A DNA stretch of 64,000 bases from Pseudomonas eutrophicaquae (GCF_023544715.1 NZ_JAMJEZ010000002.1:107631-171630); one strand, 5' to 3'; shown: positions 8,221 through 18,837, counted from the first letter of the stretch. Numbers and translations are program-made. The notes: generated by a model from the letters alone, not told the origin.

Positions 8221-9536
8221 TGGCCGTCAATCCGCGCCTCGCCGCGGCCCGCGCGCTGGGTGCCGTACTCGCCGGCAAGGCCTCGCTGGGCAGTGCCCTG
8301 CCCGCGCAGCTGGAGCGCGTCGAGCCGCGTGATCGAGGTCTGACCCAGGAGCTGGCCTTCGGCACCGCCCGCTGGCAGCCGCGCCTGTCTCTCCTCGCTG
8401 ACAAGCTGCTGCAAAAGCCCTTCAAGGCTGCCGACCGGGATCTTGAGGCACTGCTGCTGGTCGGCCTCTACCAGCTGTTCTACACCCGCATCCCCGCGCA
8501 CGCGGCGATCGGAGAGACGGTCGGCTGCGTCGACAAGCTGAAAAAATCCTCAGCCAAGGGCCTGATCAACGCCGTGCTGCGCCGCGCCCAGCGCGAAGGT
8601 GAGGCGCTGCTCGCCGAACTGGAGCGCGATCCGGCCGCACGCACCGCCCACCCGCGCTGGCTGCAGAAGGCGCTCAAGGCCCACTGGCCGGAGCACTGGG
8701 AAGCGATCTGCGCGGCCAACAACAGCCATCCGCCGCTGACCCTCAGGGTCAATCGCCGCCACGGCTCGCGCGAGGCGTATCTCGCCGAGCTGGCCGCCGC
8801 CGGCCTCGACGCGCAGGCCTGCCCGTTCAGCCGCGATGGCGTACAGCTGGCCGTGCCCTGCGATGTGACGACCCTGCCGGGCTTTGCCGAAGGGCGGGTC
8901 AGCGTGCAGGACGAGGCCGCCCAGCTGGCTGCCGAGCTACTCGAACTCAAGCCGAACCTGTGCGTGCTGGATGCCTGCTGCGCCCCCGGTGGCAAGACCT
9001 GCCACCTGCTGGAAGCCGAGCCGAGCCTTGCCGTCACCGCGGTGGACCTGGAAGACAGCCGCCTGCAGCGGGTGCGCGAAAATCTGCAGCGTCTCCAGCT
9101 CGATGCCCGGCTGATCGCCGCCGACGCCCGTGCGGTGGGGCAGTGGTGGGATGGCCAGCCATTCCAGCGCATTCTTCTCGATGCACCCTGCTCGGCAACC
9201 GGAGTGATCCGTCGCCACCCGGACATCAAGCTGACTCGTCAGGCCAGCGACATCGCCGCGCTGGCCGCGCTGCAGGGCGAGCTGCTCGATGCGCTGTGGC
9301 CGGCGCTGGAGGTCGGCGGGGTGCTGCTTTACGCCACCTGCTCGAGCCTGCCGACCGAGAACACCGACGTGATCGGCGCCTTCCTCGCCCGCACCCCCGG
9401 CGCCCGCGAGCTGGACATCCCAGGCCCGTTCGGCGTGAAACAGCCCCACGGCCGCCAGCTGCTGGCGCAGGTGGACGGTCACGACGGCTTCTATTACGCC
9501 AAACTGATCAAGATCGCCGCCGTCCCGCGCGGCTGA
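8220..9536 (+). CDS. rsmB: 16S rRNA (cytosine-967-C5)-methyltransferase RsmB
   Basis: 438 residues. An N-terminal NusB-like RNA-binding domain (about 1-140: [37 protein letters not shown]) precedes a Rossmann-fold RNA m5C methyltransferase. The SAM motif is [15 protein letters not shown], motif IV is [17 protein letters not shown] with one catalytic Cys, and motif VI is [11 protein letters not shown] with the second. The two-cysteine arrangement is that of RNA m5C enzymes. It follows fmt with a one-base overlap and precedes trkA by 71 bases, the conserved Pseudomonas order. Confidence 0.97.
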   Translation: MAVNPRLAAARALGAVLAGKASLGSALPAQLERVEPRDRGLTQELAFGTARWQPRLSLLADKLLQKPFKAADRDLEALLLVGLYQLFYTRIPAHAAIGETVGCVDKLKKSSAKGLINAVLRRAQREGEALLAELERDPAARTAHPRWLQKALKAHWPEHWEAICAANNSHPPLTLRVNRRHGSREAYLAELAAAGLDAQACPFSRDGVQLAVPCDVTTLPGFAEGRVSVQDEAAQLAAELLELKPNLCVLDACCAPGGKTCHLLEAEPSLAVTAVDLEDSRLQRVRENLQRLQLDARLIAADARAVGQWWDGQPFQRILLDAPCSATGVIRRHPDIKLTRQASDIAALAALQGELLDALWPALEVGGVLLYATCSSLPTENTDVIGAFLARTPGARELDIPGPFGVKQPHGRQLLAQVDGHDGFYYAKLIKIAAVPRG

Positions 9537-9607
9537 GGCATCCCGGGGCTGACCGTCCCGACCATAATCAAGGCGGCGGGTGATCCCCACGCCAGAGGAG
9601 CAGCTGG

Positions 9608-10981
9608 ATGAAGATCATCATTCTCGGCGCAGGCCAGGTCGGTGGCAGCCTTGCCGAACACCTGGCCAATGAGGCCAACGACATCACCGTGATCGACACC
9701 GACAGCGAGCGGCTGCGCGATCTGGGCGATCGTCTGGACATCCGCACCATCCAGGGCAAAGGCTCGCACCCGACCGTCATGCGCCAGGCCGGCGCCGACG
9801 ATGCCGACATGCTGGTGGCGGTGACCAACAGCGATGAAACCAACATGATCGCCTGCCAGGTCGCCTACAGCCTGTTCAACACCCCGACCAAGATCGCCCG
9901 GGTGCGCGAGTCGGCCTACCTGACCCGCAGCGGGCTGTTCTGCAACGAATCGATCCCCATCGATGTGCTGATCAGCCCGGAACAGGTGGTGACCAACTAC
10001 ATCAAGCGGCTGATCGAATACCCCGGCGCCCTGCAGGTGCTCGACTTTGCCGACGGCAAGGTGCAGCTGGTCGGGGTGCGCGCCTATTACGGCGGGCCGC
10101 TGGTCGGCCAGCAGCTCAAGCAGATCCGCCAGCACATGCCGCACATCGATGCGCGAGTCGCCGCCATCTACCGCCGTGACCGGGCGATCCTCCCCGAGGG
10201 CGATACGGTGATCGAGGCCGATGATGAGGTGTTCTTCATCGCCGCCCGCAACCATATCCGCGCAGTGATGAGCGAGATGCGCCGCCTTGATCAGGGCTAT
10301 CAGCGGGTGGTGATTGCCGGCGGCGGGCATATCGGCGAGCGGCTGGCAGAGGCCATCGAGAGCCGCTATCAGGTGAAGATCATCGAGATGAACGCCTCGC
10401 GCTGCCGCCAGCTGTCCGACACTCTGGAGAGCGCCATCGTCCTGCACGGCAGCGCCAGCGACCGCGACTTGCTGATCGAGGAGAACATCAACGAGGCCGA
10501 CCTGTTCCTTGCCCTGACCAACGACGACGAGGCCAACATCATGTCCTCGCTGCTGGCCAAACGCTTGGGCGCGCGCAAGGTGATGAGCCTGATCAACAAC
10601 CCGGCCTACGTCGATCTGATCCAGGGCGGGGAGATCGACATCGCCATCAGCCCGCAGCAGGCGACCATCGGTACACTGCTGACCCATGTGCGCCGCGGCG
10701 ATATTGTCGCCGTGCATTCGCTGCGCCGCGGGGCCGCCGAGGCAATCGAGGCGATCGCCCACGGCGATGCGCGCGCCAGCAAGGTGGTGGGGCGCAAGGT
10801 CGCCGATGTGCCACTGCCGCCGGGCACCACCATCGGCGCCATCGTGCGCGACGAGCAGGTGCTGATTGCGCATGGCACCACGCAGATCGAGGACGGTGAC
10901 CATGTGCTGCTGTTTCTGGTCGACAAGAAATACGTACGCGATGTCGAGCGGCTGTTCCAGCCCGGCCTGACCTTCTTCTGA
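9608..10981 (+). CDS. trkA: Trk potassium uptake regulatory subunit TrkA
   Basis: 457 residues. Peripheral NAD(H)-binding regulator of the Trk K+ channel on the inner face of the membrane. There are two RCK_N/RCK_C units: [13 protein letters not shown] (residues 6-18) and [13 protein letters not shown] (about 238-250) are the two Rossmann dinucleotide motifs. Each is followed by a TrkA-C lobe ([42 protein letters not shown]). AGAGGAGCAG lies directly upstream of the ATG. trkH, the channel subunit, follows. Confidence 0.97.
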   Translation: MKIIILGAGQVGGSLAEHLANEANDITVIDTDSERLRDLGDRLDIRTIQGKGSHPTVMRQAGADDADMLVAVTNSDETNMIACQVAYSLFNTPTKIARVRESAYLTRSGLFCNESIPIDVLISPEQVVTNYIKRLIEYPGALQVLDFADGKVQLVGVRAYYGGPLVGQQLKQIRQHMPHIDARVAAIYRRDRAILPEGDTVIEADDEVFFIAARNHIRAVMSEMRRLDQGYQRVVIAGGGHIGERLAEAIESRYQVKIIEMNASRCRQLSDTLESAIVLHGSASDRDLLIEENINEADLFLALTNDDEANIMSSLLAKRLGARKVMSLINNPAYVDLIQGGEIDIAISPQQATIGTLLTHVRRGDIVAVHSLRRGAAEAIEAIAHGDARASKVVGRKVADVPLPPGTTIGAIVRDEQVLIAHGTTQIEDGDHVLLFLVDKKYVRDVERLFQPGLTFF

Positions 10982-11056
10982 CCCCACAGGGCGCGCGTGC
11001 GTGGCCCGGTCATCCACCGGGCTGGCCGTGACCGCCCATCGGCTCTGGTGGATTCC

Positions 11057-12508
11057 ATGCATTACGCTGTCATTTCCCGGATTCTCGGCATCCTGCTGAT
11101 GCTGTTCAGCATCAGCCATCTGCCGCCGCTGCTGATCGATCTCTACTATCAGGAAGGCACCTGGCAGAGCTTCATCTGGGCCTTCACCATCACCCTGTGC
11201 AGCGGGGCGGCGATCTGGCTGCCGGTACGCAAGGCGCGTGGCGAGCTGCGCGCCCGCGACGGTTACCTGATCACCGCGCTGTTCTGGAGCGTGCTCGGGC
11301 TGTTCTCGGCGATCCCGTTCCTGCTGGGTGACAAACCGGCGATGAGCGCCTCCGATGCGTTGTTCGAGGCCTTCTCGGGCCTCAGCACCACCGGGGCCAC
11401 AGTGCTCACCGGGCTCGATACGCTGCCCCACGCGATTCTCTACTACCGCCAGCAGCTGCAGTGGCTGGGCGGCATGGGGATCGTGGTGCTGGCGGTGGCG
11501 GTGATGCCGATGCTCGGCATCGGTGGCATGCAGCTGTACCGCGCGGAGATGCCCGGCCCGCTCAAGGACAACAAGCTCTCGGCACGCATCGCCGATACCG
11601 CCAAGACCCTCTGGCTGATCTACTGCGGGCTCACCGTGCTCTGCACACTGGCTTACTGGATGGCCGGCATGGGACTGTTCGATGCCATCGGCCACAGCTT
11701 TGCGACTATCGCCATCGGCGGCTTCTCGACCCACGATGCCAGCATCGGCTACTTCGACAGCCCGCTGATCGAGGCGCTCTGCATCTTCTTCATGGCCGCT
11801 TCGGGGATGAACTTCGCCCTGCATTTTCTCGCCCTGCGCAGCCGCTCGCTGAAGACCTATCTGCAGGACCCCGAGTGCATGGCCTACCTCAAGCTGCTGG
11901 CCTCGGTCTTTGCGATCACCACGCTGGTGCTGGTGTTCTACGGCCATCACGACAGCCCACTGGACTCACTGCGCTATGCGGCCTTCCAGGTGGTCTCGGT
12001 GTTCACCACCACCGGCTTTGGAGTCGATGATTTCAGCGCCTGGCCGAGCTTTCTGCCCTTCCTGCTGCTGTACACCGCGTTCATCGGCGCCTGTGCCGGC
12101 TCCACCGGGGGCGGCATGAAGGTGATGCGCGCCATGCTGGTGGTGCGCCAGGGCCAGCGGGAGATCCTGCGGCTGCTGCATCCCAGCGGGGTGTTTGGCG
12201 TGAAGCTGGGCAAGCGCCGGGTACCGGACCGGGTGATCGAGTCGGTATGGGGCTTCTGTGCGGTGTATCTGGTGACCTTCTTCGGCTTGATGCTGCTGCT
12301 GCTCGGCACCGGTCTGGATCCGATTACCGCCTTCTCCAGCCTCGCCTCGTGCATGAACAACCTCGGCCCGGCGCTGGGCGAGGCCGCCGCTCACTATGGC
12401 ACGCTGCCGGACAGCGCCAAGGGGCTGCTCAGTGTGGCGATGATTCTGGGGCGGCTGGAGGTGTTCTCGCTGGTGGTGCTGCTCTCACCAGCGTTCTGGC
12501 GCTACTGA
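11057..12508 (+). CDS. trkH: Trk potassium channel subunit TrkH
   Basis: 483 residues from ATG 11057, the usual length; the start at 10997 would add twenty hydrophilic residues. Integral inner-membrane protein with four M1-P-M2 units. Pore loops read FEAFSGLSTTGATVL, ATIAIGGFSTHDASIG, VVSVFTTTGFGVDDF and SSLASCMNNLGPALG, each with the selectivity Gly in the expected turn. LGGMGIVVLAVAVMPMLGIGGMQLYRAE is the typical TrkH stretch. It takes up K+ together with TrkA encoded just upstream. Transcription probably ends at the hairpin at 12681. Confidence 0.97.
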   Translation: MHYAVISRILGILLMLFSISHLPPLLIDLYYQEGTWQSFIWAFTITLCSGAAIWLPVRKARGELRARDGYLITALFWSVLGLFSAIPFLLGDKPAMSASDALFEAFSGLSTTGATVLTGLDTLPHAILYYRQQLQWLGGMGIVVLAVAVMPMLGIGGMQLYRAEMPGPLKDNKLSARIADTAKTLWLIYCGLTVLCTLAYWMAGMGLFDAIGHSFATIAIGGFSTHDASIGYFDSPLIEALCIFFMAASGMNFALHFLALRSRSLKTYLQDPECMAYLKLLASVFAITTLVLVFYGHHDSPLDSLRYAAFQVVSVFTTTGFGVDDFSAWPSFLPFLLLYTAFIGACAGSTGGGMKVMRAMLVVRQGQREILRLLHPSGVFGVKLGKRRVPDRVIESVWGFCAVYLVTFFGLMLLLLGTGLDPITAFSSLASCMNNLGPALGEAAAHYGTLPDSAKGLLSVAMILGRLEVFSLVVLLSPAFWRY

Positions 12509-12680
12509 ATCCGTCGCTATAGCAAAAGGCTTACACGAAGCAGGGCCGATTGGCGCTTCGCCAGCGGTGAGTACCAGCCCATAATGGCGCCATCTACTGC
12601 AGTTACGGATGACTGCAGGATCAAGGAAGATCGACCACAGCCCCTGATGGCAGCCCGACAGGAGGTTGGGGTGGTCAGAA

Positions 12681-12705
12681 AAAAACCCGCGCAAGCGGGT
12701 TTTTT
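12681..12705. terminator. Bidirectional rho-independent terminator
   Basis: AAAAACCCGC, GCAA loop, GCGGGTTTTT: a ten-pair stem with A-run on one side and T-run on the other. It lies between trkH (plus) and the convergent flagellin-like gene (minus) and can serve both. Confidence 0.9.
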
Positions 12706-12727
12706 GTTGCCTGAAAAACGCCGTGGC

Positions 12728-14605
12728 TCAGCCCAGCAGCAGCAGGACATCATGGGCAGATTGCCCGGCCTGCGCCCGCAAGGCCCGCCCCGGCAGCGCG
12801 CGCAAACGCTCGATCAGCAGGCGCTGCGCCGTGCGATCGATCGGTGCGGCGTAAGTGCTGCTCAGCCTCTCGAGTACCCCCGCACAGCGCTCCAGCAAAG
12901 CCTGCAGCGCGCTGTCCTGAGCATCGAGTTGCAGGCGGGCAGCAGCCAGCACGGTCAGCGGCTGCACGGTAGGCAGACGGCGCAATGCCTCATCCAGCGG
13001 CCGCAAACTCCCATCCTCCTGACGACAGCTAAACAGCGCCTCACGCTCAGCGGCGCGGTGCACCCGGCCATCACGGCCCACCAGATAGTCGCCCGCCAGC
13101 TCCCCGTGAGCAATGTGATAGCGCCGGGCCAGCACCTGCCAGCCCGCCGCCTGCAGATCGGCAGCCTGCACCGGTGGATGAGGCTGCTGCGGAGCAAAGG
13201 TTGGCTGCTGCGCCGCATCCAGGTAGAGCGCCAGCCGGCGACCGTGCAGATCATCGACCTCCAGTATGCCGCCACGGCCCGCCTGGGCAGCACGGATAGA
13301 GGCCCGGCACTCGATGCCCGCCACCTGCGCGCGATAGACCCCGTTGCCATCGGCATCACAGCGCGCCTGCATGGCTTCACGGCGGGTACGTCCATCCGTA
13401 TGCCGGTAGAGGATCACCGGCTCGCCCTGCGCATCGGTGACCTCCAGCGACGCGGCTAACGTACTGCCCAGACCAGCGATGTGCGCCTGGTAGAGCTGCC
13501 CGTCCAGCAGCAGACGATAACGCCCGTTGCCGGCCGCATCGACAGCCAGGCGCTGGGGCTGGCGGCGGTAATCCCCGACCGCGTAGCGATACAGCCCCCC
13601 CTGCAGGGGCTCCAGGAACAGCGGCCCGCCATAGACTCCCAGCAGCTGGCCCTCCTGACCGATCACCGCTAGGTAGCGCTCTCCATCGATTTCGTAGCAA
13701 TACCCGCCATGACACTGCCCGGCCGCACAGGTTTGCCAAGCCCCGGGGGTCCACTCGACCTGCACATGGGCGGCACTGAGGGGCTCACCGGGCTCTCGCT
13801 CGGCGTGCCAGTAGCCCGGCTCCCCCTTGGGATGCTGACGGGCATCGGCCAGCACATCCGTGATGCCCAGAAGCGGCGCGGCATGCTGCTCGGCTGGCCA
13901 GTGGGCACGGACCCAGTCCGCCTCCAGCGGCACATGGGGCTGCTCGGCGAGAGGGGTCAGGCGCCCCTCCATATCGACATACAGCGGCCTCCCCTCGCGA
14001 AGCACCCGGCCATCGGCCTGCAGCTCGCAGCGCTCGGCGGCGCGACCGTAGAGTGTCACCTTGAGGCACGCGCCCAGCTCGCGGCTCAGCTGTTCCACCT
14101 CCAGCGGCGGATCGCCGTACAGCGAGAAGGGCTCCAGATCGAGACTGAGCAGATCCAGCGGCCCCAGCCAGACCCTGCTCGGTGGCTCGGCCGGATCGTC
14201 GGCCAGTTGCAGGACCAGCTGCGCCCGCGCCTGCTGGGTGGGCGCCGGGCTGTAACAGGGTTCGGCCGCACCTTCGCGCTGGATGGCCCGCAGCTGGCAG
14301 TCGACCGCCCACTGCAGCGCCTCACGCACCTCGGCACTCAGCACACCGTCCGCCGCCCGACGGGCCAGCTCCTGCAAGCGCTGCAGGTATTCATCGATGT
14401 GCGCCAGCTGCGCGCGGGCTCTCTGCAGCGCCGCGATGGCCGCCTCCACCTGTTGCAGCTGTGCACCCCGCGCCAGTGCCTGCGGCGTGCGCCGCTCGGT
14501 TTCCAGCGCCACCGTGGGCGGGCGATGGCGCAGGGCAGGGACATGGCCTTGTGCATCCTGCAGACGCAGCAGAGGCAGGGCTTCGCGCGGTGAATCAGCG
14601 GTCAT
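12728..14605 (-). CDS. Large protein with flagellin-like N- and C-terminal helices, function unknown
   Basis: 625 residues from ATG 14605, which has AGGAGT six bases upstream; the upstream start at 14635 is less likely. Residues 43-115 are helical and contain EYLQRLQELARRAADGVLSA followed by VREALQ. This lines up by eye with the flagellin D1 signature of the form LQRMRELAVQSANGTNSDADR-ALQ. The last 90 residues (536-625) begin PLDEALRRLP and end RAQAGQSAHDVLLLLG, matching flagellin C-termini (PLxxIDxAL ... LAQANQxPQNVLSLLR) in spacing and pattern. Between them are about 400 residues of beta-rich sequence with Asp-Gly turns (QADGRVLREGRPLYVDMEGRL, DAAGNGRYRLLLDGQLYQ, CDADGNGVYRAQVAG). Unlike ordinary flagellin it has several Cys, lacks the usual first 40 residues and has no flagellar genes beside it. 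Gene reality is well supported; flagellin ancestry is my inference. Confidence 0.8.
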   Translation of the reverse strand: MTADSPREALPLLRLQDAQGHVPALRHRPPTVALETERRTPQALARGAQLQQVEAAIAALQRARAQLAHIDEYLQRLQELARRAADGVLSAEVREALQWAVDCQLRAIQREGAAEPCYSPAPTQQARAQLVLQLADDPAEPPSRVWLGPLDLLSLDLEPFSLYGDPPLEVEQLSRELGACLKVTLYGRAAERCELQADGRVLREGRPLYVDMEGRLTPLAEQPHVPLEADWVRAHWPAEQHAAPLLGITDVLADARQHPKGEPGYWHAEREPGEPLSAAHVQVEWTPGAWQTCAAGQCHGGYCYEIDGERYLAVIGQEGQLLGVYGGPLFLEPLQGGLYRYAVGDYRRQPQRLAVDAAGNGRYRLLLDGQLYQAHIAGLGSTLAASLEVTDAQGEPVILYRHTDGRTRREAMQARCDADGNGVYRAQVAGIECRASIRAAQAGRGGILEVDDLHGRRLALYLDAAQQPTFAPQQPHPPVQAADLQAAGWQVLARRYHIAHGELAGDYLVGRDGRVHRAAEREALFSCRQEDGSLRPLDEALRRLPTVQPLTVLAAARLQLDAQDSALQALLERCAGVLERLSSTYAAPIDRTAQRLLIERLRALPGRALRAQAGQSAHDVLLLLG

Positions 14606-14631
14606 GATCAGAACTCCTGCGGACGATCCGC

Positions 14632-15519
14632 TCAATACCAGCGCGGCTCACCCGGCGGGCGCTTCTTGAAGCGCTTCATGCTCCACATGTACTGGCTTGG
14701 CCAGCGGCGCACGTAGCTTTCAATCATCTGGCTCATCGCCGCCACGCCGACTTCCGGATCCTTGCTGTACATCGCCTCCGGCGCGGCCTCGAGGATCACC
14801 TTGAAGCCGCTGCCATCCTCCAAGCGGATCGCATGCAGGAACACGCCAACTGCCTTGTGCCCGGCGAGCATGCCCGGCACAAACTTGCTGGTCAGCGCCT
14901 GCACGGCAAAAAATGGCACGAAGATGCCGCTGCCCTCGCTCGGCTCCGGGTCGGCGGGAATCCCTACCGCACCACCGCGGCGCACCTCCTTGATCACGCT
15001 GAGAATGCCCTCCTTGGTCGACGGCGCCACGCGGTTGCCCATCTGCACCCGCTGCTGCTGCAGCAGCTCGTCCACCACCTTCTGCTTGGGCGGACGGTAG
15101 AAGATGATCGGTTTGCACTGGTTGCAATAGAAGTGGTTGAGCACTTCCCAGTTGCCCAGATGGCTGGTGATGCCGACCACGCCTTTGCCGCTGGCCAGCG
15201 CGGCTTCGAGCACCTCCAGCCCCTCGACTTCCTTGACCAGCGCCAGCGATTTCTGCGCTGGCCAGATCCAAGCGCAGGCACTTTCGGCAAAGGTCTTGCC
15301 GATATCGCGCAGGGTGCGCCGGAGCAGATCCTCGCGCTCGGCCGCGCTCAGCTCGGGGAAACAGCGGGCCTGGTTGATGCGCACCACCTCGCGCGAGCGG
15401 TTAGGCAGCTTCCACAGCAACCAGCCGATCGTCGCGCCGAGGCGCTGCACGGCGGACCAGGGCAGGGCGGCGACCAGCCGCAGCGCGCCCACCACCAGGG
15501 CGCCTTTGATTTTCTCCAC
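14632..15519 (-). CDS. Lipid A biosynthesis lauroyl acyltransferase (LpxL/HtrB family)
   Basis: 295 residues, GTG start at 15519. Inner-membrane acyltransferase that adds a secondary acyl chain to lipid A. It shows an N-terminal hydrophobic segment (LVVGALRLVAALPWSAVQRLG), the catalytic HX4E box GITSHLGNWEVLNHFY, then IIFYRPPKQKVVDELL and GGAVGIPADPEPSEGSGIFVPFFA. The position beside glyQ corresponds to the HtrB-type gene of Pseudomonas. A 26-base gap follows to the flagellin-like gene on the same strand, so both may share a transcript. Which acyl chain and position it uses cannot be read from sequence. Confidence 0.9.
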   Translation of the reverse strand: MEKIKGALVVGALRLVAALPWSAVQRLGATIGWLLWKLPNRSREVVRINQARCFPELSAAEREDLLRRTLRDIGKTFAESACAWIWPAQKSLALVKEVEGLEVLEAALASGKGVVGITSHLGNWEVLNHFYCNQCKPIIFYRPPKQKVVDELLQQQRVQMGNRVAPSTKEGILSVIKEVRRGGAVGIPADPEPSEGSGIFVPFFAVQALTSKFVPGMLAGHKAVGVFLHAIRLEDGSGFKVILEAAPEAMYSKDPEVGVAAMSQMIESYVRRWPSQYMWSMKRFKKRPPGEPRWY

Positions 15520-15603
15520 GGGGTTCTCCGGCGGTTGGATTGAGCGGGCATTGTAGCGCGCCGATCACGGTCCCGTTCCGTGCGCCGACTGCTGAACCAT
15601 GGA

Positions 15604-15619
15604 TGTTCCACGTGGAACA
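15604..15619. promoter_or_regulatory. parS centromere site 1
   Basis: Perfect 16-bp palindrome TGTTCCACGTGGAACA, the ParB binding site of Pseudomonas and many other bacteria. It lies in the divergent gap between the lpxL-type gene and glyQ, 14.6 kb from oriC. Confidence 0.95.
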
Positions 15620-15723
15620 CACCCAGCCCTTGCCACGCCGACGATACGCAATGCTGCCCCGCCAGTGCTTTCGCCATCGGTTATACTCGCCCGCTTTATG
15701 CAAGCCTCAGAACAGGTGATTTC

Positions 15724-16671
15724 GTGAGCCAGACTACGCCTGCCGTGCGCACCTTCCAGGACCTGATCCTCGCCCTGCAAAGTTACTGGGCCGAGCAGGG
15801 CTGCGTGGTATTGCAGCCCTACGACATGGAAATGGGTGCCGGCACCTTCCATACCGCAACCTTCCTGCGTGCCATCGGTCCCGAGACCTGGAACGCCGCC
15901 TACGTGCAGCCCTCGCGCCGCCCGGCCGACGGCCGCTACGGCGAGAACCCCAACCGCCTGCAGCATTACTACCAGTTCCAGGTGGTGCTGAAGCCGAACC
16001 CGGACAATATCCAGGATCTGTACCTCGGCTCACTGCGCGCCATCGGCATCGACACCAGCGTCCACGACATCCGTTTCGTCGAAGACAACTGGGAGTCGCC
16101 GACCCTCGGCGCTTGGGGCCTGGGCTGGGAAGTCTGGCTCAACGGCATGGAAGTCACCCAGTTCACCTACTTCCAGCAGGTCGGCGGCGTCGAGTGCTAT
16201 CCGGTGACCGGTGAGATCACCTACGGTCTCGAGCGTCTGGCCATGTACCTGCAGGGCGTCGACTCGGTGTACGACCTGGTCTACTCCGACGGCCCGTTCG
16301 GCAAGGTCACCTACGGCGATGTGTTCCACCAGAACGAGGTGGAGCAGTCGACCTACAACTTCGAGCACGCCAACGTCGACAAGCTGTTCGAGTTGTTCGA
16401 TTTCTACGAGGGCGAGGCCAGCCGCCTGATGGCCCTCGAGCTGCCGCTGCCGAGCTACGAGATGGTGGTCAAGGCCTCGCACACCTTCAACCTGCTCGAC
16501 GCCCGTCGCGCCATCTCGGTGACCGCGCGCCAGCAGTACATCCTGCGCGTGCGCACCCTGGCCCGCGCCGTGGCGCAGAGCTACCTGCAGGCGCGCGCCA
16601 AGCTCGGCTTCCCGATGGCCACCCCCGAACTGCGTGATGAAGTCCTGGCCAAGCTGAAGGAGGCCGAATAA
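15724..16671 (+). CDS. glyQ: Glycyl-tRNA synthetase alpha subunit
   Basis: 315 residues from GTG 15724; the in-frame start at 15580 would run through the parS site and is rejected. Class II synthetase catalytic chain of the alpha2beta2 bacterial enzyme, which makes glycyl-adenylate and charges tRNA-Gly. Diagnostic runs are [40 protein letters not shown] (motif 2 region) and [20 protein letters not shown] (motif 3 region). A TATACT box at 15682-15687 may be its -10. The stop overlaps glyS by one base. Confidence 0.97.
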   Translation: MSQTTPAVRTFQDLILALQSYWAEQGCVVLQPYDMEMGAGTFHTATFLRAIGPETWNAAYVQPSRRPADGRYGENPNRLQHYYQFQVVLKPNPDNIQDLYLGSLRAIGIDTSVHDIRFVEDNWESPTLGAWGLGWEVWLNGMEVTQFTYFQQVGGVECYPVTGEITYGLERLAMYLQGVDSVYDLVYSDGPFGKVTYGDVFHQNEVEQSTYNFEHANVDKLFELFDFYEGEASRLMALELPLPSYEMVVKASHTFNLLDARRAISVTARQQYILRVRTLARAVAQSYLQARAKLGFPMATPELRDEVLAKLKEAE

Positions 16672-18725
16672 TGAGCGCTCAAGATTTCCTGGTCGAACTG
16701 GGCACCGAAGAGCTGCCCCCCAAGGCGCTGAAGTCGCTGGCCGAAGCCTTCCTCGCCGGCGTGGAGAAGGGCCTGAAGGCCGCCGGTCTGGAGTACGCCA
16801 ACGCGCGCTACTACGCCGCGCCGCGTCGTCTGGCCCTCTTCGTCGAGCAGCTGGCCACCCAGCAGCCGGACCGCGAGGTGCGTCTGGATGGCCCGCCACT
16901 GCAGGCCGCCTTCGACAAGGACGGCAAGCCGACCCAGGCCGCGCTGGGCTTCGCCAAGAAGTGCGGCGTCGAGCTGAGCGAGGTCGACATCTCCGGCCCG
17001 AAACTCAAGTTCGTCCAGTCCATCGCCGGCCAGCCGGCCGCCAGCCTGCTGCCAGGCATCGTCGAGGCCTCGCTGAACGAGCTGCCGATCCCCAAGCGCA
17101 TGCGCTGGGGTGCTCGTCGTGAGGAGTTCGTGCGTCCGACCCAGTGGCTGGTGATGCTGCTGGGCGACGAGGTGGTCGACTGCGAGATCCTGACCCGCAA
17201 AGCCGGGCGCGTCTCACGTGGCCACCGCTTCCACGCCAACCATGACGTGCGCATCAGCAACCCGGCCAGCTACGCCGAGGACCTGCGCAGCGCCTACGTG
17301 GTGGCCGACTTCGCCGAGCGCCGCGCCAGTATCGACGCCCGCGTCGCCGAACTGGCTGCCGAGCAGGGCGGTAGCGCCATCGTGCCGCCGGCGCTGCTGG
17401 ACGAGGTGACCGCGCTGGTCGAGTGGCCGGTGCCGCTGGTCTGCTCCTTCGAAGAACGCTTCCTCGAGGTGCCGCAGGAGGCGCTGATCGCCACCATGCA
17501 GGACAACCAGAAGTACTTCTGCCTGGTCGACGCCGATGGCAAGCTGCTGCCGCGCTTTATCACTGTGGCCAACATCGAGTCAAAGGACCCGGCGCAGATC
17601 GTTTCCGGCAACGAGAAGGTGGTGCGCCCGCGTCTGACCGACGCCGAGTTCTTCTTCAAGCAGGACAAGAAGCACGCTCTCGAGGACAACAACCAGCGCC
17701 TGGCCAACGTGGTGTTCCAGGCCCAGCTGGGCAGCGTGTTCGACAAAGCCGAGCGCGTATCGAAACTGGCGGCATTCATCGCCGCACGGATCGGCGGCGA
17801 CGCCGAGCGCGCTGCGCGTGCCGGCATCCTGTCCAAGTGCGACCTGGCCAGCGAGATGGTCGGCGAGTTCCCGGAGATGCAGGGCATCGCCGGCTACTAC
17901 TACGCGCTGCACGACGGCGAACCGGCTGACGTGGCGCTGGCGCTGAACGAGCAGTACATGCCGCGCGGCGCCGGCGCCGAGCTGCCGTCCACCCTGACCG
18001 GCGCTGCCGTGGCGGTGGCCGACAAGCTCGACACCCTGGTCGGCATTTTCGGCATCGGCATGCTGCCCACCGGCTCCAAGGATCCCTACGCACTGCGCCG
18101 CGCCGCGCTGGGCGTGCTGCGCATCCTGATCGAGAAGCAGCTGGATCTGGATCTGGTCGAGGCGGTGGCCTTCGCCGTCGCGCAGTACGGCGATAAGGTC
18201 AAGGCCGACGGCCTGGCCGCCCAGGTGCAGGACTTCATCTTCGACCGCCTGCGCGCCCGATACGAGGACGAAGGCATCGAGGTCGCCGTGTACCAGGCGG
18301 TGCGTGCCCTGGCGCCTTCCGCGCCGCTGGACTTCGACCAGCGCGTGCAGGCCGTGCAGGCGTTCCGCCAGCTGGCCGAAGCCGCCACCCTGGCCGCCGC
18401 CAACAAGCGCGTCTCCAACCTGCTGGCCAAGGCCGAGGGCGAGGTGCCGCACGAGCCGAGCAGCAGCCTGCTGGTCGAGCCGGCCGAGCAGACCCTGGCC
18501 CTGGCGATCAGCCAGGCCGCCGAGGCGGTCGCCCCGCTGGCCGCGGCGCGCAACTACAACGCCGCGCTGCAACGCCTGGCCGCCCTGCGCGCGCCGGTGG
18601 ATGCGTTCTTCGAGGAAGTGCTGGTCAACGCCGACGACGCCGCGGTGCGCGCCAACCGCTACGCGCTGCTGAGCCAACTGCGCGGCCTGTTCCTCGGCGT
18701 GGCGGACATCTCGCTGCTGGGCTAA
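16671..18725 (+). CDS. glyS: Glycyl-tRNA synthetase beta subunit
   Basis: 684 residues, normal length. It supplies tRNA recognition for the GlyQS tetramer. It begins [20 protein letters not shown], the conserved family start, carries the HD-like core [11 protein letters not shown] ... [21 protein letters not shown], and ends with the anticodon-binding (DALR-like) domain [22 protein letters not shown]. It starts on the last base of glyQ (TAATG), so it is translated with it. The stop is followed within ten bases by a DnaA-box inverted repeat. Confidence 0.97.
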   Translation: MSAQDFLVELGTEELPPKALKSLAEAFLAGVEKGLKAAGLEYANARYYAAPRRLALFVEQLATQQPDREVRLDGPPLQAAFDKDGKPTQAALGFAKKCGVELSEVDISGPKLKFVQSIAGQPAASLLPGIVEASLNELPIPKRMRWGARREEFVRPTQWLVMLLGDEVVDCEILTRKAGRVSRGHRFHANHDVRISNPASYAEDLRSAYVVADFAERRASIDARVAELAAEQGGSAIVPPALLDEVTALVEWPVPLVCSFEERFLEVPQEALIATMQDNQKYFCLVDADGKLLPRFITVANIESKDPAQIVSGNEKVVRPRLTDAEFFFKQDKKHALEDNNQRLANVVFQAQLGSVFDKAERVSKLAAFIAARIGGDAERAARAGILSKCDLASEMVGEFPEMQGIAGYYYALHDGEPADVALALNEQYMPRGAGAELPSTLTGAAVAVADKLDTLVGIFGIGMLPTGSKDPYALRRAALGVLRILIEKQLDLDLVEAVAFAVAQYGDKVKADGLAAQVQDFIFDRLRARYEDEGIEVAVYQAVRALAPSAPLDFDQRVQAVQAFRQLAEAATLAAANKRVSNLLAKAEGEVPHEPSSSLLVEPAEQTLALAISQAAEAVAPLAAARNYNAALQRLAALRAPVDAFFEEVLVNADDAAVRANRYALLSQLRGLFLGVADISLLG

Positions 18726-18734
18726 GGCCATCCA

Positions 18735-18795
18735 CCTGTGGATAACGATACCGCTCGTTATCCACAGGCTGCCACTGACAGCCCTCTGTGGATAA
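18735..18795. promoter_or_regulatory. DnaA-box cluster with 14-bp inverted repeat
   Basis: CCTGTGGATAACGA at 18735-18748 and its exact reverse complement at 18755-18768 are separated by six bases, so two consensus DnaA boxes (TGTGGATAA / TTATCCACA) face each other. A third box, TGTGGATAA, is at 18787-18795. The set fills the glyS-gmhB gap. No T-run follows, so a terminator is less likely than DnaA binding. Confidence 0.75.
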
Positions 18796-18837
18796 AGCCC
18801 TGAACTTACCCACAGACCTGCCGCATAAGGCCCGACC

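Noticed and set aside
9494-11950. 818-residue open frame antisense to trkA and trkH
   Set aside because: His/Gln/Asp-rich shadow of well-supported genes on the other strand.
15348-15703. Minus-strand frames between the lpxL-type gene and glyQ
   Set aside because: They merely read through the parS palindrome (FHVEH) and lack a ribosome site or similarity.
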